Assembly: GCA_963745595.1 (NCBI GenBank)
Contig: CAVUYB010000015.1
Location: 186,001-250,000 of the forward strand
DNA: 64,000 nucleotides
Direction: 5' to 3'
From: DASZUK01 sp963745595
GTDB lineage: Bacteria; Actinomycetota; Acidimicrobiia; Acidimicrobiales; RAAP-2
The position numbers were made by a program, and so were the translations under genes. Shown in pieces: positions 8,670-17,043 of this stretch. Numbering within the stretch: position 1 is the stretch's first letter; every line of letters begins with the position of its first letter. The notes below the pieces were generated by a model. It searched no databases. It was not told where the DNA came from and saw only the letters and a list, made by a program, of their open reading frames with translations.

Positions 8670-8872
8670 CGGCCGTGCGTCTGGGCCGACCGTTCGGGTC
8701 GGCCACCGGGACAAGGCCCGCACGGATGCCGCGCCCCGGAAAACACCATGGTACCCGGTTCGACTAACCGTCCCCGATAGCCCCACCCGCGCCGCTGGCG
8801 CCATCCGGGCCGCGTCAGCACTCCCCCACCCTGAACACAACCCAGCGCCGTCCGTCGACGGCCGCCGCGGCC

Positions 8873-9779
8873 CTACAGGCCGAGATGGTCGCCCGGTCCA
8901 GAGCTTGATCCCGCCGAGGATGCCGGCGGAGTTGTCGACGACGGTCGTCCGGTCGAGCAGCTCGCCGAGATCGTCGCGGACGACGCGGCGGGCGTTGCCG
9001 CCACCGAGGTACAGGTGGTCGAAGAAGAAGAGCTCGTCGAGCTGGGCCGCGGCCTTGCGGACCCGGCGGTTCCACCGGTGGTCGCCGATCTCTTTGCGCG
9101 TCCGCTCGCCGAGCTGGTCGTTGTACGTCTCACCCTTGCGGAACGGCTGGTGGGCAAGCTCGAGGTGCGGCAGAAGGTGACCGTCGAAGAAGACGCCCGT
9201 GCCGAAGCCGGTGCCGAGCGTGAGCACGAGCTCGAGGCCCTTGCCGGCGACGACGGCGAGCCCCTGCACGTCGGCGTCGTTGGCTACCCGGGTCGGCTTG
9301 CCGATCGCCTCGGACAGGGCGCCGGCCAGGTCGAACCGTGTCCACGCCTTCACGAGCTTCGGGTCGATCTCGGATCCGGGCCCGGACTCGGTCACGAAGT
9401 GGGGGGCGCTCAGGATGTGGCCGTGCCGGACCATCCCCGGGAAACCCGGCCGACACCCGATCGGCCTCGGGGAGCGAGGCGACGAGCTTGGTCAGCACCG
9501 GCACCATCCCGCCGATCGCCGGTCGGCGGCAGCGGGTACGACGTGGGCACCCGGACCCGGTCGGCGACCATCGCGCCGGTGGCGTCGAGCACGGAGGCCT
9601 TCAGACCGGTGCCGCCGATGTCGATCGCCAGCGTGTACGGCCGCTCGGGCGACGCGGTGACCGCTCCCTCCTTGTCGGGCGCCGCCGCGGCGCCGCGGGC
9701 TCGATCCGTCCGCTGGTTCGTCGTCTTTCGCCCCCGATCCCCCGTCCGTCGTCGGCTTCCCGTTGCCGTTACTGCCCAT
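8873..9779 (-). CDS. ppgK: Polyphosphate glucokinase (ROK family), frame-disrupted
   Basis: Conserved pieces of a ROK-family polyphosphate glucokinase appear in order but in different frames. They are YTLAIDIGGTGLKASVLDA (phosphate-1 motif), VLTKLVASLPEADRVSAGFPG, MVRHGHILSAPHFVTE, VANDADVQGLAVVAG, ELVLTLGTGFGTGVF (phosphate-2), RKEIGDHRWNRRV and ILGGIKLW at the C-terminus. The enzyme phosphorylates glucose with polyphosphate or ATP. One extra C near 9520 (ACCGGCG for ACGGCG) and one extra G near 9433 (CCCGGGGATGG) restore the middle frames. A further shift in the low-complexity N-terminus is needed to join the ATG at 9779, which follows GGAGAG. The open frame also runs past the expected C-terminus into the tRNA, so the stop near 8873 is uncertain. 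Confidence 0.75.
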
Positions 9780-10478
9780 GCGGTTTCTCTCCGTTCGTCT
9801 CGTCCCACCGGTCGTAGTGCAGCGCCGCCGTCAGCGGCACCCGGTCCCGCCAGCCGTGCCGTTCGAGGTCCGGCACGGTCTCGAGGTGCGAGACCGGGCC
9901 CAGACAGAGCCACGCGATCGGGCGGATCGTGCTCGGGATCCCGAGCAGTTCCCGAAGGAAGCCCTCCCGGTAGAACGAGACCCAGCCCATGCCCATGCCC
10001 TCGGCGGTCGATGCCAGCCAGAGGTTCTCGATGGCCAGGCAGACCGAGTACACGCCGACGTCGGGGATGGTGTTCCGCCCGAGGACGTTCGGCGCCCCTC
10101 GGGCCGGGTCGTACGTGACGACGACCGAGAGCGTCGCTTCCATGATCCCGTCGATCTTGATCCCCGCGAACCGCTCCGCCTCGGTCCCCGACAGCGACCC
10201 GGCGAAGCTCGCCCGCTCCGCCTGCACGTGGTCGTAGAACGCCCGGCGGATCGCCGGGTCGGTGACGAGGACGAAGTCCCACGGCTGCGTCAGGCCGACG
10301 CTCGGCGCGGCGTGGGCGGCCTCGAGCATCCGACGGAGGACGGCTGGCGGAATCGGCTGCCGGTGAACTCCGCCCGGACGTCGCGTCGGCGGAAGATGGC
10401 CTCGTAGAGGCCGATCGTCGGCATCGGCCCTTCGGGGTCGACGGCCCCGTCGACCAGGCCCGCGCCCTCACCGCTCAT
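9769..10478 (-). CDS. bluB: 5,6-dimethylbenzimidazole synthase family (BluB), one frameshift
   Basis: BluB cleaves reduced flavin to make the lower ligand of vitamin B12. The N-terminus LYEAIFRRRDVRAEFTG is in one frame. The rest, PIPPAVLRRMLEAAHAAPS and GLTQPWDFVLVTD, is in another. They join if one C is missing near 10352 (GGCAGCCGATT for GGCAGCCCGATT). The 710-bp span is 2 modulo 3, as one lost base requires. The C-terminal half has the nitroreductase-like segment IENLWLASTAEGMGMGWVSF. A -10 box TACAGT at 10492-10487 lies 8 nt before the ATG, which suggests a leaderless mRNA. The 3' end overlaps the start of ppgK by 11 bases. Confidence 0.8.
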
Positions 10479-12027
10479 GGTCCCGCACTGTAACCGTCCG
10501 TCCCGGCGAACTGACGGCCCGGCTCGGCCGAGCCAGCAGCGCGACCGAGCACCCCTCGCCCGGAGTCCTGCGTCCTCCCACCACGGTCGGAGGGCCAGAC
10601 GGACCGGTGGCAGCGAGCCGTAGACGAGGACGCCGGTCCCGGTCGGCAGCCGGCGGAGCGCGTCGGGCGGGAGCAGTCGCCGCTGGACCGGCGCCGTCGT
10701 CGTCGTCCGGTGACCGGTCGAGTCCCGCGACGTCGACGGAACGAGCAGCTCCTCGTCGCCGACGAGGTGGCTCGCCCGGTCGAGCGTGCCGGGGTCGGAC
10801 GTTCCGGAGAGGAAGACCTTCGCCCGATGGTTGTTGACGACCGTTGCCGCCCGGTCGCCGTACCGGGCCGTGACCTGGGCGAGGTCCTGCCAGATCGTCA
10901 GGAGCTGCACCCCGTGCCCGGCGCAGGTCGCGGCGAGCCCGTCGAGCTCGGCGAGTGGTGCGATGTTCGCCGCCTCGTCGAGGACGACGAGCAGGGGCGG
11001 ATCGAGCGCCGCGCCTTGTCGCGACGACCGGCTGAACGCCGCGTCGAGAACCTGCTTGACGAGCGCGACGAACAGGCCACGCAGCCGGCGTTGGTCATGG
11101 GCCGGTGCGCAGAGGTACAGCGTGTGCGATCCCTGCAGCAGCTCGGCGGGGTCGATCTGGTCGACCTGGCTGGCGAAGCGGCGACCGCCGACGCCATCGA
11201 TCGGCGGTGCATCGGGCTCGGCAAACGGTTCGAGGATCGTCTCAGCGGTCGTGTACACCGAGCTGCGCTGCCGGTCGTCGCGCTGCCACGTCGCCCGGGC
11301 GGCCTGCAGCGCCTGGGTCGCCCCGGCCGCGTCGAGCAGTTCGGCCACCTCGGCGACCTCCTGGGTGTCGACCCACCGGACGACGTCGGCCATCGTCCGG
11401 CCACCGCTGGCCGCGGCGAAGAGCAGCGGCGCCAGCAGCTTTGCCGCGGTGGCGTACCAGAACTCGCCGTCGGCCGTCGTCGTCGCGCCCTGGGTCACCT
11501 CGGTCAGGTCGGCGGCCACCCGGCGAGCCCCGGCCCACGTCCGGGCGGCCGTCAGCGGCGACCATTCGCTCGGCGGCAAGCCGGTCGTCCGACCGGGGTC
11601 GAAGCACCAGACGCGGCCGCACCGACGGCGCCAGTCGAGCGTGTCGCGGGCCAGATCCGTCTTGACGCTCGCCGCGACAACCGGCCCTTCCCACCCCAGG
11701 ATGGCCGGGATCGCGAGCCCGGTCGTCTTGCCGCTCTGCGTCGGACCGACGACCGTCACCGACTGGGCCCGCTCCGCGGCCAGCACCAGCCGCCCGCAAC
11801 GATCGCCGCGGCTGGCGATCCCGCCGAGGACCAGCCGGCCGGGCTCGCGGCCCCGGACGACGAGCGGGCCGACGTCTTTCCGCCGGGCCCAGTGCGCACC
11901 GCGGCGATCGGCAGAGGACGTTCGCGACCTCCCGCACCAGGCCGGCGAGCGAAGCGACGGACGCTGCGGCGACACCGACGGCGGCGACACCGACACCAAC
12001 GGTCGCGAGGGACAGGGGCAACGACAC
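10479..12027 (-). CDS. VirD4/TraD-like coupling ATPase, frame-disrupted
   Basis: The protein resembles type IV coupling ATPases that feed DNA to a conjugation channel. Walker A is VTVVGPTQSGKTTGLAIPA and Walker B is PLLVVLDEAANIAPL, followed by the TIWQDLAQVTARYG segment. The N-terminal hydrophobic helix (LATVGVGVAAVGVAAA) is in a different frame, starting from a GTG at 12027, twelve bases after the VirB4-like stop. It joins the main frame (GAHWARRKDVGPL) if an indel lies near 11900. At the other end the frame runs without a stop into bluB, so the true C-terminus (expected after RPWWEDAG, near 10540) is unresolved. It is the last gene of the secretion-like operon. Confidence 0.7.
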
Positions 12028-12038
12028 CGGCCGGCCGC

Positions 12039-13460
12039 TCAGCGAGCAGCCATCGCCGCGTCGGTATCGACGAGACGGCGCTCCATCGGGCTCAGCAGGT
12101 GCTGAACGAGGAAAGCTCGCTGCCCGACCTTCCACAGCGCCACTCCCCGGCGCAACTGGGGCAGCAACTCGGCCTCCGTCGGCGAGAGCGACAGCAGTTC
12201 GCTGGCCGCGGCCACCTCGCCGGCGGGCTGCGCGTAGACGACCCGGGTCTCCGAGTCGGAAAGCAGGCCGGTCGCCAGGCCGACCTGCTCCGACCCGGCC
12301 GCCCCGACCGACCGGAGGTCCGAGAGCCGGTGGAGTACGGCGACGTTGCCGACGCCATAGGCCCGCGACAGCTTCCACGACGCCTGTAGCCATCGGGCGA
12401 TGCCAAGATCGGCGAGCACCGCCCATGCTTCGTCGACCACGACGAGCACCCGGGAGCCGCTTCCTCCGCCGGGCCCGGCGCTTCCATCGACTCCGCCTCT
12501 CCCGTCGACTCCGTCCGCGCTGTGATGCCCGTTCCGGCCCGCCTCGCCGGCCTGCCGGGCCAGAGCGGCCTGGAGCCACGCGGTCGCACAGGCCATCAGG
12601 ATGCCGAGCGCCGCGGAGTTGTAGAGCGCCGACAGGTCGAGCACGACGAGCGGGCCGTCGAGGTCGAGCCCGGGCGTCGTCGGACCGTCGAACATCCCCC
12701 GGAGGTCGCCGTGGACGAGCCGGCGCAGCTCCAGCGCCGCGTCCCGCCCGTCCTCGAGCAACGTCGCCCGGTCGGTCCGCACGGTCGCCGCGACGTCGCT
12801 CGTCGGGTCGAGGAGCGCGTCGACGACCGCCGGCAGCGTCGGCTCGGCCCGTCGCCGCCCGACCGTCGCCAGGGCGAGGTCGATGGCCGTCCGCTCACGC
12901 GGCTGGAGCACGCGGCCCAGGCACGCGGTGGCCAGCGACGACAGCAGGTCGAGCTGGCGATAGTCCGCGGCCGGCCGTTCTCCTGGCTGCCCGTCCGACG
13001 GCCGTTCCCGCGGATAGCCGTTTCCCTCCGTCGCCGGTCCCGGCCGCCGCCGCCCGTCGACCTCGGGACCACGCTCGAGCGGGTTCAACCGGACGTTCCC
13101 GCCCGGCCGGAGGGCGATCGGTCGTACCCCCCATGCCTCGGCCAACGCGCCGTACTCCCCCTTCGGGTCGACGACCCACGCTCGCCGTCCGAAGACGGCC
13201 TGGCGCCAGAGGTACGTCTTGACGAACGAGCTCTTGCCTCGGCCGATCTGCCCGAAAACGATCATGTTCGGGTTGCTCACGATGCCCTGGGCGTAGAGCT
13301 CGAACGGGTCGAAGACGAACGAGCCACCGAGCAGGTCGTTGCCGATGAGCACCCCGCGGTGCCCGAGCCCGGGCTCGGCAACCATCGGGTACGCGGCGCC
13401 GAGGTTGCGGGTCGTCACCTGGTGCGCCGGCAGCCGGCCGCCAGTCCCGATCCGTGTCAC
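12039..13460 (-). CDS. VirB4-like ATPase of a conjugation/secretion system
   Basis: The 473-residue ATPase has a P-loop in VFGQIGRGKSSFVKTYLWRQ (about residues 70-90), followed by AWVVDPKGEYGALAEAWG, the pattern of VirB4/TraC-like motors. Walker B is RVLVVVDEAWAVLAD, and a late LHRLSDLRSVGA segment matches the helicase-like core. A glycine-rich insertion separates the last helix from Walker B. The GTG at 13460 overlaps the stop of the SCO6880 gene (GTGA). It would energise substrate transfer across the membrane with the VirD4-like protein downstream. The usual VirB4 N-terminal domain is missing; SCO6880 upstream may supply it. Confidence 0.8.
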   Translation of the reverse strand: MTRIGTGGRLPAHQVTTRNLGAAYPMVAEPGLGHRGVLIGNDLLGGSFVFDPFELYAQGIVSNPNMIVFGQIGRGKSSFVKTYLWRQAVFGRRAWVVDPKGEYGALAEAWGVRPIALRPGGNVRLNPLERGPEVDGRRRPGPATEGNGYPRERPSDGQPGERPAADYRQLDLLSSLATACLGRVLQPRERTAIDLALATVGRRRAEPTLPAVVDALLDPTSDVAATVRTDRATLLEDGRDAALELRRLVHGDLRGMFDGPTTPGLDLDGPLVVLDLSALYNSAALGILMACATAWLQAALARQAGEAGRNGHHSADGVDGRGGVDGSAGPGGGSGSRVLVVVDEAWAVLADLGIARWLQASWKLSRAYGVGNVAVLHRLSDLRSVGAAGSEQVGLATGLLSDSETRVVYAQPAGEVAAASELLSLSPTEAELLPQLRRGVALWKVGQRAFLVQHLLSPMERRLVDTDAAMAAR

Positions 13461-14995
13461 CGCAGTCCCCGGCCGAGCGGCAGCGTGTACGTGAACGCCT
13501 GCTCCTGGTCGCCGTAGAGCCGCCGCAGCTCGAGCCGGCACTGGCCGGCCGCCTGCTCCGTCGCGTCACACGCCTCGGCCAGCTGCTCAGCCGTCGGCGC
13601 GGTCACCGCGACGAAGCCGGAGAACCGGACCGCGGCGTGGCCCTCAGCGAGCTCGGCTTCCCGGCGGACGGCCAGCTCGCTCTCGCGGGCCCGCCGGGCG
13701 GTGGCCAGGAATCCGCCACGTCGCCGGAGCTCGGCATCGGCGAGGTCAGCCGTCCGGGCCTGCTCCGCCTGGCGCATGGCCCGGATCGGGCTCAACGGCT
13801 CCATGACCACCGAGACCGTCCGGCGGACCGGACCGAGGAGGAGCGGCCCGAGGAAGTCCGGCCCGACCTCGATGCGCGGCCATTCGGCGATCCAGTACGT
13901 CGCGTGCCACGTGCCGTCCGTTCGCAGCCGGCCCCACTCGGCGTCGGTCGTCATCGGCCACGGCCACGACGGGTCGGCCGGGTCGGCCGCCCGGTACGAC
14001 GAGTGGTCGACCAGCCCGTCCGCGACGGCCATTGGGCCGGGGACGACGCCGACGGGCCCCGGTCGGCCCGCCCGGCGGAAGAGGTCGGCGAGCTCGTCTG
14101 CGCCGAGCACCCGGTCGACCGAAACGTCAGCGTCGGCCAGCGCCCGACGAAGGGCGGCGATCTCGCGACCGAGCACAGTATGGGTCTCGTCTCCCGACGA
14201 TCGGCCCCGCGACCGACCGGTCCGCACCTGCACAGCCAGGTGGACCTCGTGCCGGCACGTCGCCGCGCCAGCCAGCAACGAGGCATACGACCGCCGGACC
14301 GACGTATCGGGGCCGACGGTCGCCCGTTCGTCGAGGTACGACCGCACCGCCTGGCCGTCGTCCGGCAGCGTCGTCGCCACCCACTGCAGGCGGTGAACCA
14401 CCGGTCGCTCCCGGGCCAGCGACGAGAGGACCGCGGCCCACCCACCGACGCGGCGCTCCTTTTCCCCGTCACCGAGTAGGGCGAAGTTGTGCCCTCGAAG
14501 CTCGAGGACCGCCGTCGAGGTGCGACGCCGCGTGTCGCGGACCACCCCGAACCGATCACCACCGGTCACCGGACGGACCGCGACGATCTCCAGGCCGGTG
14601 AACGGCTCGGGAACGACGACGCCCGGCCGGCGACCGGCGGCTCGGCCGTCCCCGCCGGGCCGGCCGCTCCCACACAGGGCGAACGTCTCGCCCTCGCCGG
14701 GGACCGGCGAACGGCGTCGGCGCTGGCCGGTCACCGCCACGACTCCCCATCGGGCCACCGTCGGCAGCCATTCGTCGCCCGACCGTCCGGCCACCGGCCA
14801 GCAGCTCAGGGCTAGCGCACTGCCCACCGCGAGCACGGCGACCGCGATGTTCGCCGGTCCGACCCGCGCCCGCAGCACGAGGATCGCGACCACCAGGCCA
14901 GCCGCCACCGACGCGATCTGGCCAGCGCGCCAGCCGGCGACGAGGCCCCGTCGTTCGAGCGGCCCGAACCGGTACCGGGCAGCGTCACGAGCCAC
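13457..14995 (-). CDS. SCO6880 family protein
   Basis: The 512-residue protein opens with RDAARYRFGPLERRGLVAGW, the hallmark start of the actinobacterial SCO6880 family. Two adjacent membrane helices follow near residues 28-70 (IASVAAGLVVAILVLRARVG). The rest is a soluble domain with FGVVRDTRRRTSTAVLELRG. In streptomycetes these proteins precede VirB4-like ATPases and look like the split N-terminal part (PrgI-like membrane anchor plus VirB4 N-domain). GTG 14995 overlaps the previous gene by 11 bases. The exact biochemical role is not established. Confidence 0.8.
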   Translation of the reverse strand: MARDAARYRFGPLERRGLVAGWRAGQIASVAAGLVVAILVLRARVGPANIAVAVLAVGSALALSCWPVAGRSGDEWLPTVARWGVVAVTGQRRRRSPVPGEGETFALCGSGRPGGDGRAAGRRPGVVVPEPFTGLEIVAVRPVTGGDRFGVVRDTRRRTSTAVLELRGHNFALLGDGEKERRVGGWAAVLSSLARERPVVHRLQWVATTLPDDGQAVRSYLDERATVGPDTSVRRSYASLLAGAATCRHEVHLAVQVRTGRSRGRSSGDETHTVLGREIAALRRALADADVSVDRVLGADELADLFRRAGRPGPVGVVPGPMAVADGLVDHSSYRAADPADPSWPWPMTTDAEWGRLRTDGTWHATYWIAEWPRIEVGPDFLGPLLLGPVRRTVSVVMEPLSPIRAMRQAEQARTADLADAELRRRGGFLATARRARESELAVRREAELAEGHAAVRFSGFVAVTAPTAEQLAEACDATEQAAGQCRLELRRLYGDQEQAFTYTLPLGRGLR

Positions 14996-16535
14996 GGGCG
15001 CCCTCCTCCCGACCGGTTCCGACTCCGCCACCGGCCCCACCGCCGCCGCCGCCGGGGCCGGCCGCGGTCGACGACGAACCCGGCGCACGGTCGGCACCGC
15101 CCGATTGGTCGTCGGCCGGGAACGCCCAGCGGATCACCGGCCCGAGGTCGTCGTGGGCCAGCGAGAACGGCACCCGCACTCGGCCCATCCGGTCGACCGC
15201 CCACGGCTCGGCGCTCGATCCGTCCGGTCGCTCGTTCGTCGCGGCCGGCGACCCGCCCCAGAGCGGCAAAGGGCCGCGGCTCCTCGCCGTGCCCCGGTCC
15301 CCGGTCCCGTCCGGATCGCCCCCGGCCAGGCCGGCGCTGTCGGGCGCCGGAACGCCCTCCCACATCGGGACGCCGGACGGCCCGGCGTCGGGAGCCGTCG
15401 CAGCCGGTCCCGGCCCGGCACCGGACGCTCCATCGGACCCTCCGGCGGACGACCCACCGCCGGACACCTGACCGCCGGACATCTGACCGCCGGACACGGG
15501 CCCGGTCGCCGAATCGCTCCCCGGCGCGTCGAACGTCGACCCTTCCCCCGTGCCGGGGACGCCCGGCGTGAACGCCGCGCTGCGGGCGAGCCGCAACGCG
15601 TGCGACGCCGCGTTGCGCGGCAGCGGACCGAGCGACGAGGTCAGCCGGTGGCGGGCCCCGTCGAGCTGGGCGGTCGCGCCGCCTTCGATCACCGGGATCA
15701 ACCGCAGCAGCACGAACGGGCTGAAGACGGCGAGCAGGAGGAGGGCGCCGCCACCGAGAACGGCGGAGAACCCGTTCTGCGTCCCCGAGCCGACGGCCGA
15801 GACGGCCAGGCTCAGGATGGCGACGACGACGAACTTCGAGAGGATCAACGCGGCCAGCGTGTCGACGAGCCGACGCGCCCAGTGCGAGATGGCCGGCCAC
15901 GCCAGGCTGGCCAGCCCGATCGGCAGGAACAGCACCGCCACGTACACCGCGGCGGCCCGCACGAGGAGCTCGAGCCAGAGCGCGAACGCGCCGAACGCCA
16001 GCAACAGCGCGCCGACGAAGAGCACGAACGACGGGATCCCCTGTGTCCCGCTGGCCGCCTGCGACGTCAGCGCGGTGGCCAACCCGGAGAGCGCCTGGGC
16101 GATGTTGGCCCCAGCGCCGGCAGAGATGGCGGTGCAGAGATTGTCGGTGACGGCCAGCGACAGCTGGACGAGCTGGACGGCCACCGCGGTGAGGACGAGG
16201 GCCAGCGGCAACTGCACGAGGGCCGACCGGACGAGGACGGCCGCGCTCTGCCGGTAGACCGACTGGGCGATCGACAGCAGCAGCACCGGCACGACGACCG
16301 CGGCGGCGATCCCCGTCATCGCCCGGTAGTCGGTCGTGAACCAGCCCGATCCGACGTCGATCGACGTCGTCGTCGAGAGGACGCCGCCGACCTGGTCGAG
16401 CAGCCAGCCGGCCCCGCCGACCACCCAGTTCGAGAGGGCACCGAGGACGCCGTCCGCACCGGCACCGAGGACGGTCGAGCTGGCGCCACCGACGGCTTGA
16501 CAGACGGGGTCGAGCAGACCCGGGCAACTCGGCAT
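14985..16535 (-). CDS. TrbL/VirB6-like polytopic membrane protein
   Basis: The 516-residue protein has about six membrane helices in the first 300 residues (for example MTGIAAAVVVPVLLLSIAQS and SFVLFVGALLLAFGAFALWL). A glycine/serine/proline-rich tail follows from about 350 to the end and is probably disordered. This layout matches TrbL/VirB6-type inner-membrane channel subunits of actinobacterial conjugation modules. The ATG at 16535 is chosen because it starts the first hydrophobic domain; the longer open frame upstream is a shadow of the DUF6112 gene. The tail contains a repeated GGQMSGG/GGQVSGG motif. Confidence 0.7.
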   Translation of the reverse strand: MPSCPGLLDPVCQAVGGASSTVLGAGADGVLGALSNWVVGGAGWLLDQVGGVLSTTTSIDVGSGWFTTDYRAMTGIAAAVVVPVLLLSIAQSVYRQSAAVLVRSALVQLPLALVLTAVAVQLVQLSLAVTDNLCTAISAGAGANIAQALSGLATALTSQAASGTQGIPSFVLFVGALLLAFGAFALWLELLVRAAAVYVAVLFLPIGLASLAWPAISHWARRLVDTLAALILSKFVVVAILSLAVSAVGSGTQNGFSAVLGGGALLLLAVFSPFVLLRLIPVIEGGATAQLDGARHRLTSSLGPLPRNAASHALRLARSAAFTPGVPGTGEGSTFDAPGSDSATGPVSGGQMSGGQVSGGGSSAGGSDGASGAGPGPAATAPDAGPSGVPMWEGVPAPDSAGLAGGDPDGTGDRGTARSRGPLPLWGGSPAATNERPDGSSAEPWAVDRMGRVRVPFSLAHDDLGPVIRWAFPADDQSGGADRAPGSSSTAAGPGGGGGGAGGGVGTGREEGARGS

Positions 16536-16540
16536 CGCCG

Positions 16541-16855
16541 TCAGTGGACGTTCAGGCCGGCGTGGAAGAAGAAGTTGATCAGGACCGGCGCCGCGCCGAC
16601 CAGCAATGCCGCGAGGCCGGAGACGAGCACGGCCCGGCGGCCGACGAACGACTGCTGGTAGTTCTGCGTGTGCGCGCCGAGCGCCCATACCGCCGCGCCG
16701 ACGACCAGCGCCACCAGGGCGAGGATCAGCGCCCACCCACCGATCCCGTTCGTCAGCTGCTGGAGCGTCGCCCCGCCCGGCAGCTGGCCGGGGTTGGCAT
16801 TGAGGCTGACTGTCCCGCTTGTGCCGATGAGGACGGCATGGAACATCTGCGACAT
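16541..16855 (-). CDS. DUF6112 family small membrane protein (VirB2-like position)
   Basis: The protein has 104 residues and two membrane helices (about 42-62 and 79-97). Between them lies ALGAHTQNYQQSFVGRRAVL, which is strongly characteristic of DUF6112. NANPGQLPGGATLQQLTNG precedes the first helix. Small two-helix proteins at this position resemble VirB2/pilin subunits, but the function of DUF6112 is unproven. It opens the operon. ATG 16855 is used because the promoter found at 16920-16948 would start transcription inside the longer frame. Confidence 0.75.
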   Translation of the reverse strand: MSQMFHAVLIGTSGTVSLNANPGQLPGGATLQQLTNGIGGWALILALVALVVGAAVWALGAHTQNYQQSFVGRRAVLVSGLAALLVGAAPVLINFFFHAGLNVH

Positions 16856-16919
16856 CGGTGACTCGCTCCCTCCCGCTCGCCCGGCCGGCCCTCTGGGCAT
16901 CGGAGGAGCCGGGACCAGA

Positions 16920-16948
16920 ACGGTACGGACCGCGTGAACGTCAGTCAA
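16920..16948 (-). promoter_or_regulatory. Sigma-A-type promoter of the secretion-like operon
   Basis: On the minus strand TTGACT (16948-16943) and TACCGT (16925-16920) are separated by exactly 17 bases. The first gene starts at 16855, leaving a leader of roughly 55 nt. Nearby DNA at 16945-17000 is unusually AT-rich for this genome. Confidence 0.65.
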
Positions 16949-17043
16949 GATGTTTCAGACCTTTTCATATCTTTTCTTTCCCTTCGACACGCTGACTTGC
17001 CCTGGTCGATGGCCGCCCCGCAGTCCTGTCATGCTGGGGAGGT

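Noticed and set aside
8280..9434. The polyphosphate glucokinase frame extended to 8280 through the tRNA
   Set aside because: The part beyond ILGGIKLW has no family conservation and crosses tRNA-Arg; an indel or missed stop near 8873 is more likely.
14487..16661. A 724-codon open frame on the plus strand inside the secretion operon
   Set aside because: Low-complexity shadow opposite SCO6880 and TrbL-like genes, without a ribosome site or family signature.
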